Made by a program: the position numbers and the translations under genes | Part shown: positions 27,276-36,222 of the stretch, piece by piece | Numbering within the stretch: the first letter of the stretch is position 1 | How the letters are laid out: each line of letters begins with the position of its first letter | DNA from: Herbaspirillum autotrophicum | GTDB taxonomy: Bacteria; Pseudomonadota; Gammaproteobacteria; Burkholderiales; Burkholderiaceae_D | Assembly (NCBI RefSeq): GCF_001189915.1 | Contig: NZ_LFLS01000006.1 | Location: forward strand, 1 to 64,000 | DNA length: 64,000 nt | Direction of reading: 5' to 3' | Notes under the pieces: model-generated | What the model was told of the DNA's origin: nothing | The model's database searches: none | What the model saw: only the letters and a program-made list of their open reading frames with translations

Positions 27276-27827
27276 TCAGGCTGTCGGCATTGCGGTGCCG
27301 TTCGTGACGGCTGCTTCGGGGCGGCTCCAGGCCTGTGGCGGCAAGATCGCGAACATGCCTTTGCGGGCCGTTTTCCTGGCCAGCTTCAGCAACGCCTTGT
27401 CTTTGGTGATCAGTTGCATGGCGCCGGCTTGCAATGACAACTCAAGAAATTTCTGGTCGTCGGTATCGCTGCACAGCGGCAGACCGAAAGTATTGACACT
27501 GGCCGGCGGCAGGCAAGTAATCAGGCGGTCGAACTCGGCACGAATGGCCGGCTTGTCGGCTTCGGTCAAAGGCAAATGGGGATAGTCGAGGACGATCAGC
27601 CATTCCATGCGGCAATCCTCGCGCGTGACGGCCTCGATGTCGCCATTGTTGAGCGCCGTCAGCAACGCATTCCAGCGCGGATCGCGAAATACGAACAGAT
27701 CGAGACAGACATTGGTGTCGAGAACGATGCGCGGGGCAGCGGCAGCCGGTGATGCGACTGCGGTAGCGGGTGATGCCGCAGATGCGGGCGAGGCAGTATC
27801 TGATGAAATATTAGTTGTCAAAACCAC
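27276..27827 (-). CDS. PIN-domain protein (putative ribonuclease)
   Basis: A protein of about 180 aa with a PIN domain of the COG1569 group. IVLDTNVCLDLFVFRDPRWN gives the first acidic residue, EDCRMEWLIVLDYPHLPLT the second region, and CSDTDDQKFLELSLQAGAMQ with LITKDKALLKL the remaining metal-binding acids. A 30-residue Ala/Ser/Pro-rich stretch precedes the domain. The start is uncertain: the frame is open to 27893, but the preceding gene ends at 27811, so a GTG (27827) or TTG (27821) overlapping that end is most likely. PIN proteins cut RNA and are often toxins. Its partner would be the overlapping upstream winged-helix protein. Confidence 0.75.
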   Translation of the reverse strand: MVLTTNISSDTASPASAASPATAVASPAAAAPRIVLDTNVCLDLFVFRDPRWNALLTALNNGDIEAVTREDCRMEWLIVLDYPHLPLTEADKPAIRAEFDRLITCLPPASVNTFGLPLCSDTDDQKFLELSLQAGAMQLITKDKALLKLARKTARKGMFAILPPQAWSRPEAAVTNGTAMPTA

Positions 27828-28101
27828 TGGCTTTCGTAGGGCTTGTTGCGGGCAACGGTTGGGTCGGATCGACGCCGGCTTCCAGCACGTCATAACCCTG
27901 ATCCGTCACCCGCCAGAATTGGTGAATGTCGACGGCCACCAGGCCGCGGTCATGCAGCAGGCGCAGGTGATGCAAAATGAGTTCGGGAGCAGTGGCTTGT
28001 GCATGCAGGCCGCCCTGAATCTTTTCGACATCGCCGTAGGTGGTGCCGAAGGAAGAGAGCGCTTTCAAAATATCCGCCATCAGTACTTTATCGCGTTTCA
28101 T
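27811..28101 (-). CDS. small winged-helix-like protein upstream of the PIN gene
   Basis: A 96-aa protein starting MKRDKVLMADILKALSSFGT. The pattern of helices followed by ELILHHLRLLHDRGLVAVDI and FWRVTDQGYDVLE is that of a compact winged-helix domain similar to the DUF2513/YjcQ type. The ATG at 28101 has a strong GGAGG 7 nt upstream; the longer reading to 28164 lacks one. It overlaps the PIN gene start, implying translational coupling. It could be an antitoxin-like regulator, but no known antitoxin family is clearly matched. Confidence 0.7.
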   Translation of the reverse strand: MKRDKVLMADILKALSSFGTTYGDVEKIQGGLHAQATAPELILHHLRLLHDRGLVAVDIHQFWRVTDQGYDVLEAGVDPTQPLPATSPTKASGFDN

Positions 28102-28311
28102 GATGCCTCCAGTTTTCCGTCGTTGTAGGTAGCGACGATGTATTGCTGTAAAACCGTGCTCCATATCTGGATACTAATCCATGTCGGGGCGTTTTGCATA
28201 AATGGAAACAGCGCGTCAGGCGCGACTGGCGGGTCATCGTCCGGCCAGCCGGCATTACGTCATGGCAATGGCGCACATGCGGTATGTGCGCCACAGGGGG
28301 CGGTGACGGCG

Positions 28312-30045
28312 TCAGAATTGCTCCCACGATTCGTCGTCGCTGCTGCCGGGCTTGTTGCCGGCTGCGGCGGGAGTGACCGATGCAATTTTTGCCGGGGTAC
28401 GCAACGGTGCCCGGCCTGGCGCCGCAGTCGGACGCGCTGTCAGTGCCGGCGCAGACGGCCGGGCGGCGAGGGCGGGCCGGGTTGGTGCGGCGACGCTATT
28501 GTCGAGTTTGAAGACGCTGACGACGCGCGCCAGATTGCCAGCCTGATCCTGCAACGATTGTGCCGCCGCGGCAGCTTCTTCCACCAGCGCGGCATTTTGC
28601 TGGGTCACTTCATCCATCTGCGTGATCGCCTGATTGACCTGTTCAATCCCGGCGCTCTGTTCCTGGCTGGCGGCGCTGATCTCGCCAACGATGTCGGTGA
28701 CGCGACGGACGCTGCTGACAACTTCTTGCATGGTGGTACCGGCTTGTGCCACGAGTTTGCTGCCGGTGCCGACTTTTTCGACTGAATCGTCGATCAGGGT
28801 CTTGATTTCCTTGGCCGCGCTGGCCGACCGTTGCGCCAGGCTGCGCACTTCGCTCGCCACTACCGCAAAGCCGCGCCCCTGTTCACCGGCGCGCGCCGCT
28901 TCGACTGCGGCATTGAGCGCCAGAATATTGGTTTGAAAGGCAATGCCGTCAATGACGCTGATGATGTCGACGATCTTTTTGGACGAGTCATTGATGGAAC
29001 CCATGGTGTCGACCACCTGGCCGACCACGTTGCCGCCCTGAATTGCCACTTCGGAAGCCGATACTGCCAGTTGATTGGCTTGTCGTGCATTGTCGGCATT
29101 TTGCTTGACGGTCGAGGTCAGTTCTTCCATCGAGGAAGCGGTTTCTTCGAGCGAACTGGCTTGTTCTTCGGTGCGGCTCGACAGGTCCAGATTGCCGGTG
29201 GCAATTTCATTGGAAGCGGTAGCGATGGTATCGGTCCCCTGACGTACTTCGGTGACGATTTTCAGCAAGCTGTCATTCATGGCCTTGAGCGAGGCCATCA
29301 ACTGCCCGGTTTCATCCTTGCTGTCGGAGCGGATGTCAGCGGTCAGGTCGCCGTCGGCAACGCGCTGGGCGACATCGACCGCCGCCTGCAATGGCCGCGA
29401 GACGATGCGCGCCACCCACACCGCCATGATCAGGCCGATCACGATGCAGGCCGCCATCAGTGCCACGATCATGATGCGTGCTGACTGGAAGGTGGATTCG
29501 GCGAACTGGTCGGCTTGCACGCCGCCATCCTGATTGACCTTCACCAGCTTGTCGATGGCGGCGAACATTTGCAGATACAACGGGGTGCCATCTTTCAGTA
29601 AAAGTTGGCGCGCGTCGTCATTTTTGCCGTCGCGCGAGGTTGCCACCACGTTCTTGTGAATGGCCAGAAAGGCTTCCAGCGTCTTGCTCAGTTGCGGAAA
29701 GATTTCCCGTTCTTCCGGTGTGCTGATCAAGGTCGCGTAGGTCGCCATTTTTTGCTGCATGGTGTTGATGGCATCGCCCAGCAGTTTTTCATTGCGGGTC
29801 ATTTCAGTGCTATCGCTGGTCAATACATGTTGCAGTTGCAGCGAACGGATCTGCGACAACGCGGTTTTCATTTCCAGCGAGGTGCGGATGCTGGGCAGCC
29901 AGTTGGTGGCGATATCGGTGGAAGCCTGATTGACTTTGGCCAGCCGGGAGATGGCAAAGATGCCCAAGGCTGACGTCAGTGACAGTATCAGGACAAAGGA
30001 GATCAGTAGTTTTTTTGAGATGCGTAAATCGTAGAACCACTTCAT
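28312..30045 (-). CDS. methyl-accepting chemotaxis protein
   Basis: A 577-aa transmembrane chemoreceptor of the Tsr/Tar layout. A first membrane helix ([20 protein letters not shown]) precedes a four-helix-bundle periplasmic sensor (about residues 35-185), then a second membrane helix ([20 protein letters not shown]), a HAMP domain, and a long coiled coil containing the invariant hairpin tip [20 protein letters not shown]. The C-terminus ends in SWEQF after an acidic linker, resembling the NWETF docking pentapeptide for CheR/CheB in E. coli receptors. The ligand is unknown. It is a single gene, 20 kb from the motility genes. Confidence 0.93.
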   Translation of the reverse strand: MKWFYDLRISKKLLISFVLILSLTSALGIFAISRLAKVNQASTDIATNWLPSIRTSLEMKTALSQIRSLQLQHVLTSDSTEMTRNEKLLGDAINTMQQKMATYATLISTPEEREIFPQLSKTLEAFLAIHKNVVATSRDGKNDDARQLLLKDGTPLYLQMFAAIDKLVKVNQDGGVQADQFAESTFQSARIMIVALMAACIVIGLIMAVWVARIVSRPLQAAVDVAQRVADGDLTADIRSDSKDETGQLMASLKAMNDSLLKIVTEVRQGTDTIATASNEIATGNLDLSSRTEEQASSLEETASSMEELTSTVKQNADNARQANQLAVSASEVAIQGGNVVGQVVDTMGSINDSSKKIVDIISVIDGIAFQTNILALNAAVEAARAGEQGRGFAVVASEVRSLAQRSASAAKEIKTLIDDSVEKVGTGSKLVAQAGTTMQEVVSSVRRVTDIVGEISAASQEQSAGIEQVNQAITQMDEVTQQNAALVEEAAAAAQSLQDQAGNLARVVSVFKLDNSVAAPTRPALAARPSAPALTARPTAAPGRAPLRTPAKIASVTPAAAGNKPGSSDDESWEQF

Positions 30046-30352
30046 GTTTGTCTCCTCGTGTGGATTGGTCGTGTGTCCGCATTACTGGTCGCCGCTCTGT
30101 TTGTCGTCACAGATAACGCTGCGCCGGATTTCCGGTTTTCAGTATTTTTTCTATTGCCTTGCTAACGACCATTCTATGGAGAAGTTAAGTACCAGAGAGA
30201 AATACTTTCGCGCTATTGTTGAATTGCAACAGGCCCATGTTTTGTGAGCTGCAGCGCCTTTCGGTGAATGAAAACAGCGCATTTCCGGTGCCGCCCGGAC
30301 GACTTTCCCGGCTTTCGGTATCATTGCGGAAATTATTTAAACGGACTCGCTC
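30046..30352. other. 307-bp divergent intergenic region
   Basis: This region contains the leader of the leftward chemoreceptor gene (a GAGGAGAC ribosome site next to its ATG) and the promoter side of yaaA. I looked for a sigma-28 box for the chemoreceptor and did not find a convincing one. No gene or RNA was recognised. Confidence 0.45.
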
Positions 30353-31129
30353 ATGCTGATTGTTTTATCGCCCGCAAAATCACTCGATTACGACGCGCCC
30401 CCGGTTACCGATTTGCATACCACGCCTGATTTCATCGCCCGCTCGGCGGAACTGATCGAGGTGCTCAAACACAAGGCACCGGCGCAAATTGCGACCTTGA
30501 TGGGAATTTCAGATCAGCTGGCAGCGTTGAATGTTGACCGCTATGCATCGTGGTCCCGCAAATTCACGAAAAAGAACAGCAAGCAGGCCGTGCTGGCATT
30601 CAATGGCGATGTATATGAAGGGCTGGATGCCTCGTCCTTGTCGCCCAAGCAACTTGATTACCTGCAGTCGCACGTGCGGATCTTGTCCGGGTTGTATGGC
30701 GCATTGCGTCCGCTGGATCTGATGCAGCCTTACCGTCTGGAGATGGGGACCCGCTTGCCCAATCCGGGTGGCAAGGATTTGTATGCATTCTGGGGCGATA
30801 CCGTGACGCAGGCCCTGAACGCGGTGTTGTCGGAACACAAATCAAAGGTGTTGATCAATCTGGCGTCCGAAGAGTATTTCAAGGTGGTCAAGCCGAAGTT
30901 GCTCGATGGCCGTATCGTGGCGCCGGTATTTCAGGACTGGAAGGGTGGTCAATACAAGATCATTTCGTTCTATGCCAAGCGCGCCCGTGGTTTGATGGCC
31001 CGTTATGCGGCCGTGAAGGGGATTGCACAACCGGAACGGCTGAAGGCCTTCGATCTCGATGGCTATGCGTTTGATGAGTCGGTTTCCAGCGACACTTCCT
31101 GGGTGTTTCGCCGCCGTATTGCGGATTGA
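30353..31129 (+). CDS. yaaA: peroxide stress protein YaaA (DUF328)
   Basis: A 258-aa protein matching YaaA (E. coli, 258 aa), an OxyR-regulated factor that limits free iron and oxidative damage. Conserved segments are [10 protein letters not shown] at the N-terminus, [51 protein letters not shown] and the C-terminal [15 protein letters not shown]. It is a single gene ending in a shared terminator with bamD. Confidence 0.95.
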   Translation: MLIVLSPAKSLDYDAPPVTDLHTTPDFIARSAELIEVLKHKAPAQIATLMGISDQLAALNVDRYASWSRKFTKKNSKQAVLAFNGDVYEGLDASSLSPKQLDYLQSHVRILSGLYGALRPLDLMQPYRLEMGTRLPNPGGKDLYAFWGDTVTQALNAVLSEHKSKVLINLASEEYFKVVKPKLLDGRIVAPVFQDWKGGQYKIISFYAKRARGLMARYAAVKGIAQPERLKAFDLDGYAFDESVSSDTSWVFRRRIAD

Positions 31130-31180
31130 CGCTCAGCGGCCGCAGTCCAGTGTGCGGTCGCAGTATCCGGCAGACGAAAA

Positions 31181-31202
31181 AAAGCCACCTTGCGGTGGCT
31201 TT
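31181..31202. terminator. bidirectional terminator between yaaA and bamD
   Basis: GCCACC (31184-31189) and GGTGGC (31194-31199) form a stem with a 4-nt loop, flanked by A-run on the left and T-run on the right. It can therefore terminate both the rightward yaaA and leftward bamD transcripts. Confidence 0.8.
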
Positions 31203-31248
31203 TGATTTTGCAGCTCTTGTTCAGCGTATGCAGACCTTCATGCGGGAC

Positions 31249-32049
31249 TTACCAGATTTTCCACCACGGGCCGTTCTTCTTGGCCGGGCCGCCGGTCCAA
31301 TAGCTGCTGTTCGGGTAAGTGGCCTTGATGACCCGTTCGGTATCGTCGCGCAATTGTTTCTGTCCCAGCGCTTCGTAGGAACGCATCATGATGAACAGTG
31401 CTTCTTCGATCGCCGGTGCGTCTGGATATTCCTTGATCGCAGCCTGGGCGCGATTGGCGGAAGACACATAGGCGCCGCGACGATAGTAGTACCTCGCCAC
31501 GTGGACGTCATACTGGGCCATCGAGTTGACCAGATACTTCATGCGCAGAATCGCGTCCGGTGTGTAGGAACTGTCCGGGAAGCGTTCGGCCAGCAGCTTG
31601 AACGAGTCGAAGGCGTCGCGTACGGCCTTGGGATCGCGCTCGGTGTTGTCCTGATCGGTGAAAGTATCGAAAATGCTGGTGCGATCATTGAAATTGATCA
31701 GCCCGCGCAGGTAATACATGTAATCGACGTTCGGGTGATTCGGATGCAGCTTGATGAAGCGATCCACTGCTGCCAGACCCTGTGCCTGATCGTTCTGACG
31801 GTAGTAGGCATAGGCAATATCCATTTGTGCCTGCTGCGCATAAGTACCGAACGGATAGCGTGATTCCAGCTTCTCAAAATATTTGATTGCCTTGTCATAT
31901 CCACCAGCGTTTAGTTCATCCTTCGCTTCCGAGTATAATTTGGACGCGGACCAACCCGTCGTCTCATCTTTTTGTTCCGGCAGCAGACCGCACGCTGACA
32001 GGGAAATGATGAAAAAGACGGCCAACAATTTCAATAAGATTTTTTGCAT
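31249..32049 (-). CDS. bamD: outer membrane protein assembly lipoprotein BamD (ComL)
   Basis: A 266-aa lipoprotein of the BAM complex. The signal sequence ends in the lipobox LSAC with lipid-anchored Cys20. The mature part has tetratricopeptide-like repeats (LYSEAKDELNAGGYDKAIKY; RYPFGTYAQQAQMDIAYAYY; FPDSSYTPDAILRMKYLVNS). It binds BamA and BamCE on the periplasmic side of the outer membrane and is essential in most proteobacteria. The start at 32049 gives a proper signal peptide; the longer frame to 32100 would bury it. It is divergent from rluD with 63 bp between starts, the standard order in beta- and gammaproteobacteria. Confidence 0.95.
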   Translation of the reverse strand: MQKILLKLLAVFFIISLSACGLLPEQKDETTGWSASKLYSEAKDELNAGGYDKAIKYFEKLESRYPFGTYAQQAQMDIAYAYYRQNDQAQGLAAVDRFIKLHPNHPNVDYMYYLRGLINFNDRTSIFDTFTDQDNTERDPKAVRDAFDSFKLLAERFPDSSYTPDAILRMKYLVNSMAQYDVHVARYYYRRGAYVSSANRAQAAIKEYPDAPAIEEALFIMMRSYEALGQKQLRDDTERVIKATYPNSSYWTGGPAKKNGPWWKIW

Positions 32050-32112
32050 GACGTTTGAGCAGTTTTGAGCGGGGTGCAAAGAAACAAGAATACAACCCAC
32101 TGATTATAGCTG

Positions 32113-33159
32113 ATGTCACGTAATACACCCCCCCCGGTTGAAAAAGCATTTCCAGCCGACACCGCAGATATCGATGAGGGTGATGAAGCACTCGACGAAT
32201 TTAGCGATGCCATAGCACCTGTTACCCTGAAGATGGCCGACGATGCCTGTGGCGTGCGTCTCGACAAAGTATTGTCCGGATTGATTCCGGCCTATTCCCG
32301 CAGCCGCATTCAGCAATGGATCGAGGCCGGTTACGTAACGGTCGACGGCGCGCCGGCCAAAACCAAGATGACCGTGCTGGGCGACGAGCTGGTGGTCGTC
32401 ACGCCGCAAATCGCGCCGGAAGAGAAGGCATTTCAGCCGGAAGCGATGGATCTGGACATCGTCCATGAAGATAAAGCCTTGATTGTCATCAACAAACCGG
32501 CCGGTCTGGTGGTGCATCCGGCCGCCGGCAACTGGACCGGTACGCTGCTCAACGGACTGTTGCATCATTTGCCATCCCTCGCCAATGTGCCGCGGGCCGG
32601 CATCGTGCATCGGCTGGATAAAGATACCAGCGGCCTGATGGTGGTAGCGAAAACATTGGCGGCACAGACCGATCTGGTGCGGCAATTGCAGGCCCGTACC
32701 GTCAAGCGTCAGTATCTGGCGCTGGTATGGGGGACGCCGCAATTGTCCGGGCAAATCGACGGCGCCATGGCCCGTCATCCGCGCGATCGCATCAAGATGG
32801 CGGTATCGGAAAGCATGATCGCCAAACCGGCATTGACGCACTACCGGCGTCTCGCCGTTGGCGCGCTTGATGGCCGTGCCGTCAGTCTGATGCATTGTCG
32901 CCTGGAAACAGGTCGTACTCACCAGATCCGGGTGCACATGCAGTCGCTGGGATTTGCGTTGGTAGGTGACGCCTTGTATGGCAAGCCGCATCTGATGCCG
33001 TTTTTCCCGCGTCAGGCATTGCAGGCGGCGCGCCTCGGTCTGAATCATCCGGTCAGCGGCAAGTATTGCGTCTGGTCAGCCGCCTTGCCGCCTGATTTTG
33101 CCGAACTGCTGGTGCGTGCCGGCATCGATCAGGCTGTCAGCGATGCGCTGGACGAGTAA
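32113..33159 (+). CDS. rluD: 23S rRNA pseudouridine(1911/1915/1917) synthase RluD
   Basis: A 348-aa pseudouridine synthase. An N-terminal S4 RNA-binding domain (VRLDKVLSGLIPAYSRSRIQ) precedes the catalytic domain. Asp169 in HRLDKDTSGL is the catalytic aspartate; KRQYLALVWG and RLETGRTHQIRVHMQSLG are further RluA-family motifs. The acidic first 40 residues are less conserved, so a somewhat later start cannot be excluded. It is followed 27 bp later by pgeF, the usual partner. Confidence 0.93.
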   Translation: MSRNTPPPVEKAFPADTADIDEGDEALDEFSDAIAPVTLKMADDACGVRLDKVLSGLIPAYSRSRIQQWIEAGYVTVDGAPAKTKMTVLGDELVVVTPQIAPEEKAFQPEAMDLDIVHEDKALIVINKPAGLVVHPAAGNWTGTLLNGLLHHLPSLANVPRAGIVHRLDKDTSGLMVVAKTLAAQTDLVRQLQARTVKRQYLALVWGTPQLSGQIDGAMARHPRDRIKMAVSESMIAKPALTHYRRLAVGALDGRAVSLMHCRLETGRTHQIRVHMQSLGFALVGDALYGKPHLMPFFPRQALQAARLGLNHPVSGKYCVWSAALPPDFAELLVRAGIDQAVSDALDE

Positions 33160-33186
33160 ATCTGAAGACTGACTGGCGGATTGATC

Positions 33187-33939
33187 ATGCAATTATTGCT
33201 TCCGGACTGGCGCAATGCGCCTGACAACGTCGCTGCGTTTACCACCATGCGTCAGGGCGGCGTCAGTGTCGCTCCCTGTGATGATGGTCAGGGCGGCGGC
33301 GGTCTCAATCTTGGCGATCATGTGGAGGACGATCCGGCCCGCGTGGCGGAAAACCGGCGTCGTTTGCGCAGCATCTTGCCGGCCGAACCGGTCTGGCTGA
33401 CGCAGGTGCATGGCACGGTGGTGCGTGATGCTGCCGATGCCGGTGGCGCGGTTGTGGCCGATGCCAGCATTGCGCATCGCGCCGGCGTGGTGTGCGCGAT
33501 GATGACTGCTGACTGCTTGCCGGTCTTGTTTTGCGATACGGCCGGCAGTGTGGTGGGGGCCGCGCATGCCGGTTGGCGCGGTCTGGTCGGCGGGGTGCTG
33601 GAAAATACCGTGGCGGCGATGCGCGCCCGCGGCGCCGGCGATATCATGGCGTGGCTCGGGCCGGCCATCGGCCCGCAGCGTTTCGAGGTGGGCAGCGATG
33701 TGCTGGATGCGTTCACGGCATACGATGCGCACAGTAAAACGGCATTTGCGGCCATCGCCGGACGCGACGGCAAATATCTGGCCGATATCTATCAACTGGC
33801 ACGACGCCGCCTGCAACAGGTTGGTGTGGATCAGATATCCGGCGGCGATCACTGCACCGTGATCGAAGCGCACAGTTTTTATTCTTATCGGCGTGATCGG
33901 TTGACGGGCAGAATGACCTCGCTCATCTGGCTCAAATAA
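33187..33939 (+). CDS. pgeF: laccase-domain protein PgeF/YfiH (purine nucleoside-type or muropeptide editing enzyme)
   Basis: A 250-aa DUF152 protein. Metal-binding residues sit in LTQVHGTVV, MMTADCLPVLFCDTAG and AAHAGWRGLVGGVLE (His, Cys, His). E. coli YfiH hydrolyses wrongly incorporated amino acids in peptidoglycan precursors, and other members act on purine nucleosides, so the exact role is open. The ATG at 33187 is preferred over a TTG at 33181. It forms a likely operon with rluD, as in many proteobacteria. Confidence 0.92.
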   Translation: MQLLLPDWRNAPDNVAAFTTMRQGGVSVAPCDDGQGGGGLNLGDHVEDDPARVAENRRRLRSILPAEPVWLTQVHGTVVRDAADAGGAVVADASIAHRAGVVCAMMTADCLPVLFCDTAGSVVGAAHAGWRGLVGGVLENTVAAMRARGAGDIMAWLGPAIGPQRFEVGSDVLDAFTAYDAHSKTAFAAIAGRDGKYLADIYQLARRRLQQVGVDQISGGDHCTVIEAHSFYSYRRDRLTGRMTSLIWLK

Positions 33940-33964
33940 TCTCTGGCATATTGTCTCGCAGCAT

Positions 33965-33996
33965 CGCCTTGGTATGACTCAGGTCTGACCAAGGCG
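33965..33996. terminator. hairpin spanning the end of the LysR gene
   Basis: CGCCTTGGT (33965-33973) pairs perfectly with ACCAAGGCG (33988-33996). The stem includes the stop region of the leftward LysR gene and lies 26 bp after the pgeF stop. There is no T-run, so it is a weak terminator candidate. Confidence 0.4.
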
Positions 33997-34875
33997 CAGT
34001 TGCGCGATGAGCTGACTGGTGGCGCCAGGCAGGCTGGCAAAATGGCGCGCGCAAATCAGCAGACGGCGACTGGCCCAGGCATCACTGAGGCGGATGCATT
34101 TGATGTCCATGGTTTGCTGGCAGCGCAGCGCTGCGGTTTCCGGGATGACGCCAATACCAACATCACTTTCTATCATGCGGCAGATCGCATCGAAACTGCG
34201 CAGGCGTACCCGATATTGCAAGCGCTTGCCGGCACGCATGGCATGTCCCGCGATGTGTTCCTGCAACGCGCTGTCGCCGCTCAGGCCGATGAAGTGGCAG
34301 TGCAGGGCATCCGCGAACTGCATCTGTTTTTTTCGTCCCAGCGGATGTCGGCGTGCGGTCACCACGACCAGCCGGTCTGCGCGAAATGCCATGCTCTCCA
34401 GATTGGCGATATCGGTCGAGTCGGCCACGATGCCGACATCGGCAATGCCGTCAGTGATGGCTTGCACAATGTCATAACTGAGGCGCTCCTCCAGATCGAT
34501 ATCGATGTTCGGATGATTGCTCAGAAAAATGCCAAGTGCATCCGGCAAGAATTCGCTGATGGCAGACGTGTTGGCCAGCAATCGGATATGGCCTTTCAAT
34601 CCTTGCGCATATTGGCCCAGCTCGTCACGCATTTTTTCCATCTGCTGCAGCATGGTGCGCGCATGATGTTGCAGCGCGCGGCCGGCGCTGGTCATCTGCA
34701 CTCCGCGTCGTTCGCGCAACAGCAGCGGTACGCCAAGGTTATCTTCCATGGCGCGGATACGGGCGCTGGCCGAAGCCAGTGCCATATGCGTGCGTTCGGC
34801 GCCGGCCGTAATGCTGCCGGTTTCGGTGGTATGCAGGAATAAACGCAGGTCGGTCAGGTCAAGGCGCTGGCTCAT
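33979..34875 (-). CDS. LysR-family transcriptional regulator
   Basis: A 298-aa LysR regulator. The N-terminal helix-turn-helix is MSQRLDLTDLRLFLHTTETG through SARIRAMEDNLGVPLLLRER, and the effector domain begins at GHIRLLANTSAISEFLPDAL. It is divergent from a TauE/SafE-type permease gene with a 157-bp shared region containing a perfect 12-bp inverted repeat. Regulation of the permease in response to a sulfur or organic anion is a reasonable inference from context only. Confidence 0.9.
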   Translation of the reverse strand: MSQRLDLTDLRLFLHTTETGSITAGAERTHMALASASARIRAMEDNLGVPLLLRERRGVQMTSAGRALQHHARTMLQQMEKMRDELGQYAQGLKGHIRLLANTSAISEFLPDALGIFLSNHPNIDIDLEERLSYDIVQAITDGIADVGIVADSTDIANLESMAFRADRLVVVTARRHPLGRKKQMQFADALHCHFIGLSGDSALQEHIAGHAMRAGKRLQYRVRLRSFDAICRMIESDVGIGVIPETAALRCQQTMDIKCIRLSDAWASRRLLICARHFASLPGATSQLIAQLRLGQT

Positions 34876-34926
34876 GGGATCAGAATGTCGTGGCAGATTC
34901 GTGGCGGATAAAAGTCGGTTGACGTC

Positions 34927-34957
34927 AGTCAGCCTTCGTCAGTGCCGAAGGCTGACT
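34927..34957. repeat. perfect 12-bp inverted repeat in the LysR-tauE promoter region
   Basis: AGTCAGCCTTCG (34927-34938) and CGAAGGCTGACT (34946-34957) are exact reverse complements separated by 7 nt. The repeat is about 50 bp ahead of the LysR start and 75 bp ahead of the permease start. It could be an operator or a leader hairpin; no T-run follows. Confidence 0.6.
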
Positions 34958-35032
34958 CAGTGTATTCCACATTTCGAAGCCGCGCGAGCACTGGCACACT
35001 GCAGGTATCGCAGACAATGACAGGCTGAAAAA

Positions 35033-35800
35033 ATGACACATGGATTGACTTGGGATGCCGCACATGCGGCCGTGATCGTGATGATTCTGGCGACATTTTT
35101 GTTGGCCGGTTTTGTCAAAGGCGTCATCGGACTTGGCTTGCCGACCGTCGCCATGGGCTTGCTGGGGCTGGCGATGTTGCCAGCGCAAGCGGCGGCGTTG
35201 CTGATTGTGCCATCACTGGTCACCAACCTCTGGCAATTGCTGGCGGGCGGTAACTTCATCGGTTTGTTCAAGCGGCTATGGCCGATGCTGGCCGGCATTG
35301 CGCTTGGCACGGTCGGCGGTGGCGGCATGTTGGCCGCCGCTATTGGTGGCAAGGCTGAGATCGGGCTTGGCGTGGCCTTGGTGATCTATGCGCTGATCGG
35401 GCTGACTGCGGTGCGTTTTTCGGTGGCGCCGCGCAACGAGAAATGGCTATCGTTTCCGATTGGTCTGGTCACCGGATTGATCACTGCTGCCACTGGCGTA
35501 TTCGTGATTCCGGCGGTGCCGTATCTGCAGGCACTGAATCTGGAAAAGGAGGAATTGATTCAGGGGCTGGGCCTGTCCTTTACCGTGTCGACCGTGGCAC
35601 TGGCCATTGCCTTGGGCAGCGGCGGCGGCATCGGTGGCGATCTGGTCGGGGTATCGCTTCTGGCGTTGGTGCCGGCGCTGGCCGGCATGTTCATCGGCCA
35701 GTGGGCACGCATGAAGCTGAGTGCGCAATTATTTCGTCGCTGCTTTTTCAGCGGTCTGCTGCTGCTGGGTTTGCATCTGGCGTCGCGTGTGCTGATGTGA
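35033..35800 (+). CDS. TauE/SafE-family membrane transporter
   Basis: A 255-aa membrane protein with about eight hydrophobic segments in two related halves, the layout of the TauE/SafE (sulfite exporter/anion permease) family. The motif FVKGVIGLGLPTVAMGLLGL in the first half and GLVTGLITAATGVFVIPAVP in the second are its internal-repeat signatures. Substrates in the family include sulfite, sulfoacetate and other organic anions; none is shown here. It overlaps the next gene by 4 nt. Confidence 0.88.
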   Translation: MTHGLTWDAAHAAVIVMILATFLLAGFVKGVIGLGLPTVAMGLLGLAMLPAQAAALLIVPSLVTNLWQLLAGGNFIGLFKRLWPMLAGIALGTVGGGGMLAAAIGGKAEIGLGVALVIYALIGLTAVRFSVAPRNEKWLSFPIGLVTGLITAATGVFVIPAVPYLQALNLEKEELIQGLGLSFTVSTVALAIALGSGGGIGGDLVGVSLLALVPALAGMFIGQWARMKLSAQLFRRCFFSGLLLLGLHLASRVLM

Positions 35801-36066
35801 GCGGGGTCGAATGCGAGCTGTTGATCGCACATCCTCATCACCGGGTGCGGGCCAGCATCGATGCTGTCATGGTCGGCGCACTCGACTACCGGTGTGAGGC
35901 AGGGCACCTGTCGGTGCTCATGGTCTTTGTGACGCCGCCCTGGCGTCAACGCGGGATTGCTGCCACCATGGTGCAGTTTCTGCAGCAGCAATATCCCGGC
36001 ATCACCATCCTGTCCGCTTGTCCGCGTTGCCATTTACCGGCGTGGCTGGCACCAGCGGCGGAGTAG
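35797..36066 (+). CDS. small GNAT-like acetyltransferase (COG2388/YidJ-like)
   Basis: An 89-aa protein read from a GTG at 35797 that overlaps the permease stop (GTGA). GALDYRCEAGHLSVLMVFVT is followed by PPWRQRGIAATMVQFL, the acetyl-CoA-binding loop of GNAT folds. The C-terminal ACPRCHLPAWL matches the P-x-C-P-x-x-x-x-y/w motif of COG2388. The length is normal for this minimal family. Similarity begins soon after the GTG, which supports that start. The upstream part of this frame overlaps the permease gene and is spurious. Function is unknown. Confidence 0.7.
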   Translation: MSGVECELLIAHPHHRVRASIDAVMVGALDYRCEAGHLSVLMVFVTPPWRQRGIAATMVQFLQQQYPGITILSACPRCHLPAWLAPAAE

Positions 36067-36222
36067 TCGTGGTGGTCGCCGCCGCCTTGCTGCCCGTTCA
36101 GGCACGCATCGAATATTCGTCGAAGCTTAATCGGGCGATAACGATGGGAATGCTTGCATGCCTGTGAAATACTGTGAAGCATGATTCGGGGTGTATGACC
36201 CTTTGTTCATGCCCGGAATTGA

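Noticed and set aside
35443-35796. N-terminal part of a 207-aa open frame overlapping the TauE-type gene
   Set aside because: It lies wholly inside the permease gene in another frame; only the part after the GTG at 35797 has family similarity.
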